Source: Ruegeria sp. YS9
Lineage (GTDB): Bacteria > Pseudomonadota > Alphaproteobacteria > Rhodobacterales > Rhodobacteraceae
Length of the DNA: 64,000 nucleotides
NCBI RefSeq assembly: GCF_024628725.1
Contig: NZ_CP102409.1
Span: forward strand, 3,094,001 to 3,158,000
Direction: 5' to 3'
The translations under genes were made by a program, and so were the position numbers. Shown piece after piece: positions 37,256 through 46,240 of the stretch (the stretch's first letter is position 1; the number at the start of each line of letters is the position of its first letter). Below the pieces are notes generated by a model. It saw only the letters and a list, made by a program, of their open reading frames with translations. It was not told the origin of the DNA and searched no databases.

Positions 37256-38087
37256 GGGTCAGGACGCATTGATTTCCCGCGCATGACGTGATTCACGGCC
37301 CCAAAAACGGAGCGGTGATATGAGCGACCTTTACTGGCTGAGCGATGAGCAGATGGCCAAGCTTACCCCTTTTTTCCCGAAGTCGCACGGCAAGCCACGT
37401 GTCGATGACAAGCGCGTCCTGAGTGGGATTATCTTCATCAATCGCAATGGTTTGCGCTGGCGTGACGCTCCTGCCGCCTATGGTCCGCACAAGACGCTCT
37501 ACAGCCGCTGGAAGCGCTGGAGCGAGAAAGGCATCTTTGCGCGGATGATGGCGGGTCTGGCCGCCGAACACGGCGAACAGAAGACCGTGATGATCGACGC
37601 GACCTACCTCAAGGCCCATCGAACAGCGACCAGTCTGGCCGCGAAAAAGGGGGGCGTGGGCGCCTGATCGGTCGAACCAAAGGCGGCATGAACACCAAAC
37701 TGCACGCCATCTGCGATAGCCAAGGCCGCCCACTCAACCTGTTCGTCACCGCCGGTCAGGTCAGCGACTACATCGGTGCGCGGGCGTTGCTCAGCAGCCT
37801 GCCAAAGGTCGACTGGCTGCTCGGGGATCGCGGTTACGATGCCGATTGGTTCCGGGAAGCGTTGCAAGACAAAGGGATACGCGCCTGCATCCCTGGACGA
37901 AAGCAGCGCAAGAAAGCCGTCAGATACGATAAGCGTCGATACAAACGCCGAAACCGGATCGAGATCATGTTCGGCAGGCTGAAGGATTGGCGGCGCGTGG
38001 CAACCCGCTACGACCGTTGCCCAAAGGTCTTCCTCTCTGCCATCGCTCTGGCCGCGCTCGTCATCTACTGGTTATGAATCCTGACCC
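37256..38087 (+). mobile_element. IS5-family (IS427-like) insertion sequence
   Basis: An 832-bp element with imperfect terminal repeats: GGGTCAGGACGCAT at the left and, read inward from the right, GGGTCAGGATTCAT (12 of 14 match). Both ends are flanked by CTAG (37253-37256 and 38087-38090), so a TA or CTAG target duplication fits. The transposase is encoded in two frames joined by a slippery run. It appears complete and so recently inserted. Confidence 0.9.
37320..38077 (+). CDS. IS5-family transposase, OrfA/OrfB by -1 frameshift
   Basis: OrfA covers 37320-37667 (115 aa) and OrfB is open to 38077. In the -1 frame the reading KGGRGRLIGRTKGGMNTKLH continues from OrfA across the slippery run of five As and six Gs at 37644-37654, giving a full-length DDE transposase. 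Catalytic residues are visible: Asp in VMIDATYLKAH, Asp in LLGDRGYDADWF and Glu in RNRIEIMFGRLKDW. An intact OrfAB suggests the element could still move. If translated alone, OrfA holds only the DNA-binding part and first Asp. Confidence 0.9.
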
Positions 38088-38317
38088 TAGCCCGACTTGC
38101 GCCAGAGCCAAGTTAATTTCCGATCTGCCCAAGTTCCGGTGCATCAATAAAGACGGATGTGAAGCCGCTTTGGAACGGCACTGGCCGTTCAGGTCAGAAT
38201 TGAGCAGGTTCGCGCTGAAACAACTCGTGGATACTGGCGAAATCCAGCGTGCATTCCCCGCTTGCTGGCAGCTCTGGCAGGCGTAAGATGGCAGCGATGA
38301 AAAATTCAGGAACCACG

Positions 38318-39016
38318 ATGTCAAACAGCCTGTTTTCCCTTCCCGATCCCATAACCATCCCTGTCGTCGGCGAGACGGCCGGGTACCCTGTCGGTCGCAT
38401 TTTCTGCGTCGGGCGAAACTATGCCGCGCACGCAGCAGAGATGGGGAATGAGGTGGATCGCGATGCGCCCTTCTATTTCACCAAATCCGCGCCAAACGCG
38501 ATCCTGTCCGGCGCGACGGTTCCGTACCCGGCGGGGACGAAGAATTACCATCACGAAATGGAGCTGGCGCTGGCAATCGGAAAACCGGTGTTTCGCGCCT
38601 CCGGCGCGCAGGCTTGGGATGCGGTTTATGCCTATGGCTGTGCGCTCGACATGACCCGCCGCGATCTGCAATTCCAAGAACGGGACAAACAGCGTCCTTG
38701 GGATCTGGGCAAAGATGTCGAAAACGGAGCAGTCTTCGCGCCGCTGACCCCTGCCACAAACTGGTCGCCTGACGATGCCAAACACATCCGGTTGAGCGTG
38801 AACGGTGAACTGCGCCAGGACGCTACTTTGGAAGAGCTCATCTGGAAGATCGATGAAATCGTCAGCCATCTTTCCGGTTTCTACCATCTGCGCCCCGGCG
38901 ATCTGATCCTGACAGGTACACCGGCCGGCGTAGGCCCGGTTGTGCCCGGCGACATCATAACAGGAGAGATTGACGGGCTGGAACCGATCAAACTGACACT
39001 GACTGACGCGGAATAG
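38318..39016 (+). CDS. Fumarylacetoacetate hydrolase-family protein (HpaG-like)
   Basis: A 232-aa single-domain FAH protein. The start at 38318 has AGGA 6 nt upstream; ATGs at 38288 and 38297 are alternatives. GRIFCVGRNYAAHAAEMGN, MELALAIGKP and the C-terminal LILTGTPAGVGPVVPGD mark the family. Metal-binding Glu/Asp residues are expected in YHHEMELALAI and ALDMTRRDLQ. With hpaI and hpaR nearby, an isomerase/decarboxylase or hydrolase step of aromatic degradation is likely. The insertion sequence 231 nt upstream may have changed its promoter. Confidence 0.85.
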   Translation: MSNSLFSLPDPITIPVVGETAGYPVGRIFCVGRNYAAHAAEMGNEVDRDAPFYFTKSAPNAILSGATVPYPAGTKNYHHEMELALAIGKPVFRASGAQAWDAVYAYGCALDMTRRDLQFQERDKQRPWDLGKDVENGAVFAPLTPATNWSPDDAKHIRLSVNGELRQDATLEELIWKIDEIVSHLSGFYHLRPGDLILTGTPAGVGPVVPGDIITGEIDGLEPIKLTLTDAE

Positions 39017-39034
39017 ACCCTATTTAGGGTCTTT
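39013..39034. terminator. Bidirectional terminator at the stop codons of two convergent genes
   Basis: Palindrome AGACCCTA / TAGGGTCT (39015-39032) followed by Ts on the plus strand. It includes the TAG stops of both the FAH-family gene and the convergent YcaQ-like gene. Confidence 0.65.
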
Positions 39035-40240
39035 CAGCCAACCCCTTGCGAATTCGACCTGTTCAACGCCTGCCAGCCGGCGTATCCGCTCCAGCTCGGC
39101 GTTCAGGCGGCGGCTGCGGGCGTCGGACCATCGCACCCCCCGTTCGGGCCAGAGTGCCTTGACATGCAGCAGGTCGCGATCGCGATGCGCCTTCATGTCG
39201 ATCCGGCCGATCAACCGATCACCTTCAAGCAAAGGGAAGACGTAATACCCATATGTCCGCCTGGCTTCGGGCACGAAAACTTCGATGCGATAGTGAAAGC
39301 CAAACAGCCGCTCGGCCCGGTTTCTGTCCCGAAGCATGGGATCAAACGGGCTGAGCACTCGGATCCGTCCGGGCGGTTGCGGCAAGTCGGCCGCCCGATC
39401 CATCAAATCAGGGCGGGCAAAGGTTTTGCGCAGGCGTCCATCGGCGCAAGTGATTTCGATCTCTTCGATGTTTCCCTGAGCCAACGCCGTGGCACACCAG
39501 TTTTTGGCTTCGGCGGCGCTGACCGTATCCCAGAACGCGGCCAGCTCTCCGGACGTGGCAAACCCCAACCGGTCCAGCGCTGCGTTGCACAGCCAATCCA
39601 CGGTCGCCGTCGCATCACAGGCCATGTTCCCGGGGCACAGGCGGGTTTCAATCACACGTTCAGTCAGATCATAGCGTTTCTTGAACCCATCTCGGCCCAC
39701 GACGGTCAGGGCCCCGGAACGCCACAGAAACTCCAAAGCGGTTTTTGACGGGTGCCAGTCCCACCAACCGCCCGAGCCTTTTTTTTCATCCTTGCCAACG
39801 TCTGACGAACACACTGGTCCATGGTCGCGGATGTGTTTCAAGACAGTCTCAAACTGCTGTTCGAACCCATCCCGCCGCCAGTTCTTCCATCGCGCCTTCA
39901 AGAGATCCGCATCACGCTGAAAGCGCAGATGCCAGTGCGGATAGAATGACATCGGGATCACGGCCGCATCATGTGTCCAGTGTTCGAACAGCGCTTTTTC
40001 CCTTTCATAGAGCCTTTTCAGATTGGCGCTGCGATACGCAGGCCGTCGGGAAAACAGGATCATGTCATGGGCGCGGGCAACCGTGTTGATGCTGTCGAGC
40101 TGCACGAACCCCAGCCGCTGGACAAGGTCCAGAAGCCCGGCGCCCTTGGCCGCGCCCGCGGGCTGTTCGGCCAAAGCGTGACGATCCATGAAAATGGCCC
40201 GGGCCGTCCGATTGTCGAGCCGTTTCAGGGGGGCGTTCAT
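39020..40240 (-). CDS. YcaQ-like winged-helix DNA glycosylase family protein
   Basis: A 406-aa protein of the YcaQ/AlkX type (winged helix, formerly DUF1006). Hallmarks are the N-terminal LDLVQRLGFVQLDSINTVARAHDMILFSR region, with the QLDSI motif, and the C-terminal VLSPFDPMLRDRNRAERLFGFHYRIE. E. coli YcaQ removes DNA interstrand crosslinks, which suggests the same chemistry here. It overlaps the LacI regulator stop by 4 nt, so both are on one transcript. Confidence 0.88.
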   Translation of the reverse strand: MNAPLKRLDNRTARAIFMDRHALAEQPAGAAKGAGLLDLVQRLGFVQLDSINTVARAHDMILFSRRPAYRSANLKRLYEREKALFEHWTHDAAVIPMSFYPHWHLRFQRDADLLKARWKNWRRDGFEQQFETVLKHIRDHGPVCSSDVGKDEKKGSGGWWDWHPSKTALEFLWRSGALTVVGRDGFKKRYDLTERVIETRLCPGNMACDATATVDWLCNAALDRLGFATSGELAAFWDTVSAAEAKNWCATALAQGNIEEIEITCADGRLRKTFARPDLMDRAADLPQPPGRIRVLSPFDPMLRDRNRAERLFGFHYRIEVFVPEARRTYGYYVFPLLEGDRLIGRIDMKAHRDRDLLHVKALWPERGVRWSDARSRRLNAELERIRRLAGVEQVEFARGWLKDPK

Positions 40241-41271
40241 CGTCGTTTCAGAGTATCGCCATAGCTGATCTTGGGGGTCAGGGTGACCCGTGTCTCGATT
40301 TCAGACTCCGAATCCTTCAGGCGTTCAGCGATGATCTGTGCGGCCTGACGTCCTATGTCCAGACGACAGGCATCCATCGTCGCCAGTTTTCGCGGCAGAC
40401 CCTGCAAAAGTTCCACGTTGTTGAACCCGGCCAGACCGATCTGCCCCGGAATATCCACGCCCTGTTCCAGCAGGTACAACAGACCACCAGCGCCGATCAT
40501 GTCGTTGGAATAATACAGGAAATCCAGATCTGGCGACCGTTCAAGCATGGCCTGCGTCATCTCGCGCCCTTTGGCCAGGGCAGAGCCGCCGGAATAGAAC
40601 TCGCGATCTTCGATCTCGATCCCGTGTTTGCCCAGCACTTCGGTAAACCCTTCAAAGCGTTTTCGGGCGCGGTGATCCAGCGGCATCTTGGTACCCATGA
40701 AGCCGATATGCTGATACCCGGCCTTCAGAATCGCCTGCGCCATCTCGCGCCCGGCCCGGCGGTGTGAAATCCCCACCATCGCGTCGACAGGTTTGCCGTC
40801 GGTATCCATGATCTCGACCACGGGAATGCCCGCTGAATCCAGCATGGCGCGGGCCGCGTCGGTGTGTTCCAGCCCTGCAATGATCACGCCCGAGGGGCGC
40901 CACGAGAGCATCTCGTACAGCACTTTTTCTTCTTTTTCGGGCAGATAATCCGTCACTCCAACCACGGGTTGCAACTCGGTATCTTCGAGCACCTGATTGA
41001 TGCCGGTCATCACCTCGGGAAATACCATGTTCGAAAGCGAGGGGATGATTACCGCGACCAGGTTGACCCGGCTGGATGCCAGCGCGCCCGCGATCTTGTT
41101 GGGGACATATCCCAGCTCTTTGGCGGCGGCCAGAACGCGGGTGCGGGTGGCGTCGGAAACATCCCCCCTGTTACGCAGAACCCGGCTCACCGTCATCTCT
41201 GAGACACCGGAAGCCTCGGACACATCACGAAGGGTAAGCGGGCGTTTGGTTTCACTGTTCACGGGAGGCAC
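40237..41271 (-). CDS. LacI-family transcriptional regulator
   Basis: A 344-aa repressor with the LacI helix-turn-helix (LTLRDVSEASGVSEMTVSRVLRN) and hinge helix (PNKIAGALASSRVNLVAV), then a periplasmic-binding-protein-like effector domain. It resembles GntR-type gluconate repressors. The start is GTG at 41271; a second GTG at 41262 is possible. Its target is not evident because its only transcript partner is the YcaQ-like gene; it may control a distant sugar-acid locus. Confidence 0.88.
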   Translation of the reverse strand: MPPVNSETKRPLTLRDVSEASGVSEMTVSRVLRNRGDVSDATRTRVLAAAKELGYVPNKIAGALASSRVNLVAVIIPSLSNMVFPEVMTGINQVLEDTELQPVVGVTDYLPEKEEKVLYEMLSWRPSGVIIAGLEHTDAARAMLDSAGIPVVEIMDTDGKPVDAMVGISHRRAGREMAQAILKAGYQHIGFMGTKMPLDHRARKRFEGFTEVLGKHGIEIEDREFYSGGSALAKGREMTQAMLERSPDLDFLYYSNDMIGAGGLLYLLEQGVDIPGQIGLAGFNNVELLQGLPRKLATMDACRLDIGRQAAQIIAERLKDSESEIETRVTLTPKISYGDTLKRR

Positions 41272-41377
41272 CTGCGTAGTTGTTTTGTCCGATGCTAGCG
41301 TGAACAGGTCGGTGTGTACAACAATTGTGCAAAGGCGATGACAACCCGGAAAATCCCGGTTACAGAAGGCAGGGCGC

Positions 41378-41454
41378 GGCCCCGTGGCTCAACTGGATAG
41401 AGCAGCCCCCTCCTAAGGGGCAGGTTGCAGGTTCGAATCCTGCCGGGGTCGCCA
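41378..41454 (+). tRNA. tRNA-Arg (anticodon CCU)
   Basis: A 77-nt cloverleaf with 7-bp acceptor stem (GGCCCCG / CGGGGTC, one G-U), D-arm GCTCAACTGGATAGAGC, anticodon stem GCCCC/GGGGC around loop CTCCTAA, T-loop GGTTCGAATCC, and an encoded CCA end. Anticodon CCU reads AGG. tRNA-Arg(CCU) genes are common integration sites, and the 464 nt after this one hold no gene. Confidence 0.95.
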
Positions 41455-41918
41455 GTTTTCCCAAATGCCCATTTTGAGGACAAATATTCCGTGGTGTGGC
41501 AATACGGTGGAGTTACACCAACAATCCACACCACATACGAACAAACTCTGAGGAGCGGAAGGAATCCCGAGCGGCCATGCGGTGTGGTGAAACATGGCGG
41601 GTTTGGATCTGGCCGGTTGTGTCAACACCAGCACATGACGACGGCCGATAGGACGACCGTGGGACATCGGTCTTGTCGGGTTTCGACGCGTTGCCAGTTT
41701 TTTTGTCTGCCGAGCGTTTTCGCGCGGCATGTATCTCGCCAAATCGGATTTCACACGCGACTTGCGCTTTTTGCGCCCGGGATACAGGCGCATATCCCGT
41801 TGCCTTTCAACGCGCCTGCCAACCAGAGACAGGCAAACCCTTTGACCGAATTGTCCGGTGCAGTCTTGGGGATCGCCACCACTTGGCAACTGCACTCAAT
41901 GGGCGGTGAACCCGTCGC
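41455..41918. other. Gene-free stretch after tRNA-Arg
   Basis: I see no supported gene in these 464 nt. Short frames exist but show no family motif or ribosome site. There are several repeats of CCACACCA or GGTGTGG type near 41495-41590. It could be the scar of a lost integrative element next to the tRNA, but no integrase remnant or duplicated tRNA end was found by eye. Confidence 0.5.
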
Positions 41919-42935
41919 CTAGCCGGAGCCCAAAATCGCTTCAATCTTTGACAGGGTTGCGGAGTTCACTGCGACTCCCGCTTTGCTTGACGAAAGCCGG
42001 TTCTTGCGGCGGCCATCGCCGGGCAGATGCGCACCGTCCTGAGCTCTGATCGACTCAACCAGAGTTGCCATGGCATTTGAAAACAAACCTGCGGACGACG
42101 CCACGGGATCAATCGCAATGAAAAACTGCCCGGTCTTTGGGGGGCCACCGGCCGTTCCGGAAAAAGGCGATGCGTTCAACCCAAGTGTAGATCCGGTAAG
42201 GGCTGCGGCCATGACTTCGGTCAGCAAAGCAACACCCACGCCTTTGTAGCCGCCGGACGGGGCCATGCTGCCTTTCAGACCGACGTTAGGGTCCGTTGTC
42301 GGGTTGCCGTCAGCGTCCAGCGCCCATCCGACGGGAATGGCCTTTCCTTCCCGTGCATGCTTCATCACTTCGCTTTTGGCGATGGTGCTGGCGCTTTGAT
42401 CAATCAGCAGTGCGGGTTGACCATCCGTACCCGGTGCCGCGATCGAGAAAGGATTGGTGCCAACAACAGGTTTCGATCCGCCCGAAGGTGCGATGGATGC
42501 TGGCGCATTGGTGAACCCCAATCCGACCAGCCCTGCCTGGGCCAGCCGATACGTGTGATAACCCAGCACACCGCAATTGTAGCTGTTTGTAATCGCCAAT
42601 GCGGCGATGCCCTGTTCCTGTGCCGCCGGGATCAGCGCCTCAAAACCCAGATCAATGGCCGAATGTGCAAACCCGGTTTTGGCATCGACCCGGATGAGGC
42701 CCGGACGCGGGGTTTCAAGGGCCGGTTTTGCCTGACCGTCCACCTTGCCGCATTGAACATGCTCGCAATAGATCGGGATATACGCCAGCCCATGGCTGGC
42801 CACGCCGTCTGCCTCGGTCGCGGCTGTGGCAACAGCCAGAGGGCGTGCATTTTCTTCGCTTGTGCCGGCGGCCACCAGCGCATTGAATGACAGCTCTTCT
42901 ATTTCGGCAAGCGAGAGAGTTCTGGTTTCGGTCAT
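41919..42935 (-). CDS. Ldh-family NAD(P)H-dependent oxidoreductase
   Basis: A 338-aa enzyme of the malate/L-lactate/ureidoglycolate dehydrogenase family (which also holds cyclic imino-acid reductases). The start at 42935 follows AAGGA by 8 nt. SHGLAYIPIYCEHV, GFAHSAIDLGFE, VGTNPFSIAAPG and GGYKGVGVALLTEV are family motifs. It is the last gene of the LysR-linked operon. With an aldehyde dehydrogenase and a dipeptidase in the same operon, reduction of a cyclic imino acid is a reasonable guess, not proved. Confidence 0.85.
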   Translation of the reverse strand: MTETRTLSLAEIEELSFNALVAAGTSEENARPLAVATAATEADGVASHGLAYIPIYCEHVQCGKVDGQAKPALETPRPGLIRVDAKTGFAHSAIDLGFEALIPAAQEQGIAALAITNSYNCGVLGYHTYRLAQAGLVGLGFTNAPASIAPSGGSKPVVGTNPFSIAAPGTDGQPALLIDQSASTIAKSEVMKHAREGKAIPVGWALDADGNPTTDPNVGLKGSMAPSGGYKGVGVALLTEVMAAALTGSTLGLNASPFSGTAGGPPKTGQFFIAIDPVASSAGLFSNAMATLVESIRAQDGAHLPGDGRRKNRLSSSKAGVAVNSATLSKIEAILGSG

Positions 42936-42946
42936 CGGATCGTCCT

Positions 42947-43576
42947 TCAATCGTTGTCTGACAAGCCTGAACCAGCGCCAAGCAGTTGGGATTGTTCAGT
43001 TGCGGGGGCATAGGTGCGATGCGCCACGGTGTTGAGGAGCTTCCACGCCCCCGGATCCGGGGTGGCGCGGCTGTGCATGGAGCGGGCGGGTCTGATTTGG
43101 TCGATTTCGGTTATCCCGACGCGGTTTGCCCTGTCCATTCCGAATTCTTCACAGCTCAGATGAACACCATCAGTGGTCACGGAAAACCCGTCCAAAGTGA
43201 TTTCCACAGTCGATTTCCGCTTTTTCGCCATGGTGGCGACAAAGGGCAGCAACAGAAGAGGTGCGGCAACATTGGAAATCAGAACTTTGTCTTGTGACAG
43301 GGCGTCCGGGAAATCTGATAATGCCGATCCGGTCATAAGGGGACACAGATCCCGGGCACCGGTCCACATACCGTCCCGGGCCTCTGGGACGTGATGTTCC
43401 AGGTGCGGCGCAAATTCCTGCTCAAGCAACTGGGCCAGGATCGCTGGTCCGTCAAACCCCTGAACGCAAAGCCATCGGGTTGCTTTCGCGGCTTCTTCCG
43501 CCACACCCCAGGCATATCCAGCCCCACGGGTTGCGCGTTTGGCAGTGGCTTCCACTTCGTTCAACGAGAAGGTCAT
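42947..43576 (-). CDS. DUF3726-type protein
   Basis: A 209-aa protein, start at 43576 (MTFSLNEVEATAKRATRGAG), overlapping the stop of the upstream 562-aa gene by 4 nt. GYAWGVAEEAAKATRWLCVQG is the conserved N-terminal block of the group. It contains no signal peptide or catalytic motif I can name. Function unknown; translational coupling says it works with the enzymes around it. Confidence 0.6.
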   Translation of the reverse strand: MTFSLNEVEATAKRATRGAGYAWGVAEEAAKATRWLCVQGFDGPAILAQLLEQEFAPHLEHHVPEARDGMWTGARDLCPLMTGSALSDFPDALSQDKVLISNVAAPLLLLPFVATMAKKRKSTVEITLDGFSVTTDGVHLSCEEFGMDRANRVGITEIDQIRPARSMHSRATPDPGAWKLLNTVAHRTYAPATEQSQLLGAGSGLSDND

Positions 43577-45261
43577 TGCACAACCTCCGGATAAACCCAC
43601 AGGTCGGCGTTCGCGGCGTTCAGCTCTTCCGGGTAGGGTGCACCTGAATACATGCAGATACGCACCCACCGATCCGAACGCGGGTCGAAATGCGTCGCCC
43701 CAAAGAAGGACAGTTTGGCGCGCAGCATATCAATGGGCATCACCTGCGCGCTGATCGTGTTGTCTCGAATTTCACCGTACGGAGCGATGCGGCTGATTTG
43801 CGCGCGGCGCACGCTGTGGCGGTGTTCCGGATGGCGCAACAGAAACTCTGCGATCGGAGTGTCATCTGGCCAGTCCTGCATTGCTTCGAAAGCCAGGGTC
43901 GCATCCCGTGCCGGTGCAAGAGGTTGTTCATAATCCGAGATCGGTTCTTCGAAGCGTTCCCCCAGCCGGGGTTCCAGCTTGTCTTCGGACACGTACCAGG
44001 CCCGCGCGCAGTTTTCGGCGGCGGCCCAATCCAGGTTCAAAGCCCAGTCAAAGCTGTTCCGGATCAACGCACGCACCGCCGATACCGGCATTGCCCCATC
44101 AATCACCTGCGCGGCCGTGTTGGTGTCCGCCATGCAACTCGCAAGCCCGTCAACAAGCGTGCCATAAGGTTCAAGGATCAGAGAGGCCAGCAGTTCCTGA
44201 CCTTCTTCGGTCAGCGTGGTTTCGGACCAAAGGATCAGACGGTTCCAGGGGTGGTCCTGTGTCAGGTCATCCTTGGCCAGATACTCTTCGATTTTATCCA
44301 GATCCGAATTCAGGGCCGCCAGCTTTTCCATCTGCACCGGGTGTTCAGATCGCCACCAGGAGATTGACTGTTTGCAGCTTGCAAAGACATCGCAAAAGAC
44401 ACGTGCTTCATCTGCCGAAGCCGTCCCAATGGACCGAACGCGCGAGATTGCTTCTTCGCGCACCATGATCCAGTTGTTGAACAGTACCGGGTGATTGACG
44501 ATGAACGGGGCCATACCCAGGCCGGTCGAATTCCCGATGCCCAGCCAACGGGCGATGTCTGGATCAAGCTCTGCGGTCCGATCCCCGCCTTTGACCTGCG
44601 CCATATGCTGTACCAGATCGCGCACAAAGGCGCGGGTCAGATAGACTGACAGCATCTCGATCTGGAACGGACCACTGACTTCGGCCCGGCCGGCTGTCTT
44701 TTCCCGGTCTGCTGCGCCAAATTTGCCCGACCCATAAACGGCCGTGGTCCGCATAAGGTAACCGACTTTGTAGATCTGTTCGAGATCGGGTTGCTGCCCC
44801 GCCGCAAGACGATCCACTACATGTGTCCAAAGCCGCACGGAACGGTTGGCCCGAGACAGGGACAGTTCGGCTTCGCTGATACGTCCGGCTTCTTGCAACG
44901 GAACATTCTGCGACAGACGGTCGATATCCTCTGCCGTTGGAATGCCGTCAAACAACGCGAAGGTGGCATCCCAGGCCTCGGCAATCACCCGGTCAGATCG
45001 CTGTTCGGGGGGCAGGTCATGGGCAAAGGCGACCAGCGAATAGGCCCGATCGGGGCCTTGCGCGGTATAGACCGCATGGCCCACACCCTTGTTGTCAATT
45101 TCAAACGCAGGGCGCGAAAAGCTCCAGTTTTCTTCGGCCATGCGGCGCGTCAGTTGCCGCATAAAGCTGAGCCGACATTGGTGCAACGATCCCAACCGTG
45201 ACAGCCGCATGACCGTGGATGGGTCACGTCTGGCGATCTCTGTCTGCGCGTGTGGTTCCAT
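43573..45261 (-). CDS. Conserved protein of unknown function, 562 aa
   Basis: No family with known function is recognised. The start at 45261 has AAAGG upstream. The protein has no signal peptide or membrane helix. Notable blocks are SRLGSLHQCRLSFMRQLTRRM near residue 20, the repeat of paired aromatic and acidic residues, and GSGKFGAADREKTAGR (a Gly/Lys-rich loop without a full Walker motif). It lies 4 nt after the dipeptidase gene and overlaps the DUF3726 gene, so it is a fixed member of this operon and probably an enzyme of the pathway. Confidence 0.6.
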   Translation of the reverse strand: MEPHAQTEIARRDPSTVMRLSRLGSLHQCRLSFMRQLTRRMAEENWSFSRPAFEIDNKGVGHAVYTAQGPDRAYSLVAFAHDLPPEQRSDRVIAEAWDATFALFDGIPTAEDIDRLSQNVPLQEAGRISEAELSLSRANRSVRLWTHVVDRLAAGQQPDLEQIYKVGYLMRTTAVYGSGKFGAADREKTAGRAEVSGPFQIEMLSVYLTRAFVRDLVQHMAQVKGGDRTAELDPDIARWLGIGNSTGLGMAPFIVNHPVLFNNWIMVREEAISRVRSIGTASADEARVFCDVFASCKQSISWWRSEHPVQMEKLAALNSDLDKIEEYLAKDDLTQDHPWNRLILWSETTLTEEGQELLASLILEPYGTLVDGLASCMADTNTAAQVIDGAMPVSAVRALIRNSFDWALNLDWAAAENCARAWYVSEDKLEPRLGERFEEPISDYEQPLAPARDATLAFEAMQDWPDDTPIAEFLLRHPEHRHSVRRAQISRIAPYGEIRDNTISAQVMPIDMLRAKLSFFGATHFDPRSDRWVRICMYSGAPYPEELNAANADLWVYPEVVQ

Positions 45262-45265
45262 TTGG

Positions 45266-46240
45266 TTACCTTTGTGGGACGAAGTTCTCGGCAAAGAACC
45301 GGTACCAGTTCCTGCCCATGATCCCGGCCACTTCGTCATCGTTCAGGCCGGTCGCGCGTAACCCTTTTTCGATGTTTCCAAAGTCTCGGTTGTCCTGAAA
45401 CCAGCCCGGCATCGGTGGGAATCCCGGAGCCGAGGCCGAGCCTTCGCCATAGTCGATTTCTTTTGTCCAACGCCCCACACGCATCCATTCCACGACGCTG
45501 TCGGGCTGATCCTGACACAAGTCAGTGCCGATCCCCAGATGTTCGGCCCCGTATTTGTCGGCAGTGCGGGCGATCATTTCGCAGAAGCTCTCCAGCGTGC
45601 AATCGGACTTGTCTTTCAGGTGGTGAGGGTAGACCGAAAAGCCCAGCATCCCACCTTTTTCCGTTACCGCGCGGATGACGTCATCCCGCTTGTTGCGCAG
45701 GGCCGGGGACCATTCGTGCGGATTGGCATGTGTAATCGCGATGGGCCGGTCCGAGACTTCAGCCGCCTCGATCGTGGAACGGTCTGCCGAATGGCTCATG
45801 TCGATCACAAGGCCCACGCGGTTCATCTCTTTGATGACCTGCTTGCCCATGCGGGTGATGCCGGTGTCTTCGGCCTCGTAGCAACCGGTCGCCAGCAGGG
45901 ATTGGTTGTTGTAGGTCAGTTGCATGAACCGCGCGCCCAGATCGTGCAGGATTTCGACCAGCCCGATATCGTCTTCAATGGGCGACGGGTTCTGAAATCC
46001 GAAAAACACGGCGGTCCGGCCCGTTTCGCGTGCCGTGTCGATGTCGCTGGCCCACCGGCCTTTCATGATCAGATCCGGGTATTGCTCGAACCAGCGGTTC
46101 CATTTCTCGAAATTCAGAACCGTTTCGCGGAAATTCTCATGATAGGAGATGGTGACGTGGATCGCGTCCACGCCCCCTTCGCGCAGCTGGCGGAAGATCT
46201 TTTCCGACCAGTTGGCATATTGCAGGCCGTCGATCCGCAT
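45266..46240 (-). CDS. M19 membrane dipeptidase (renal dipeptidase) family protein
   Basis: A 324-aa metallopeptidase of the M19 family. Zinc-site regions can be seen: VDAIHVTISYHEN near the N-terminus, VIDMSHSADRSTIEAAE, PIAITHANPH and the late GIGTDL. Members hydrolyse dipeptides, including those with D-residues, and some act on non-peptide amides. No signal peptide is present, so it is cytoplasmic here. The start touches the aldehyde dehydrogenase stop by 1 nt. Confidence 0.88.
   Translation of the reverse strand: MRIDGLQYANWSEKIFRQLREGGVDAIHVTISYHENFRETVLNFEKWNRWFEQYPDLIMKGRWASDIDTARETGRTAVFFGFQNPSPIEDDIGLVEILHDLGARFMQLTYNNQSLLATGCYEAEDTGITRMGKQVIKEMNRVGLVIDMSHSADRSTIEAAEVSDRPIAITHANPHEWSPALRNKRDDVIRAVTEKGGMLGFSVYPHHLKDKSDCTLESFCEMIARTADKYGAEHLGIGTDLCQDQPDSVVEWMRVGRWTKEIDYGEGSASAPGFPPMPGWFQDNRDFGNIEKGLRATGLNDDEVAGIMGRNWYRFFAENFVPQR

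Noticed and set aside
37987..38286. 99-codon frame running out of the insertion sequence to the FAH gene
   Set aside because: It begins inside the transposase in another frame, has no ribosome site and matches no family I recognise; a broken gene remains possible only for the part after 38090.
41425..41922. 165-codon frame starting inside tRNA-Arg
   Set aside because: It begins within the tRNA and shows no protein-family signal.
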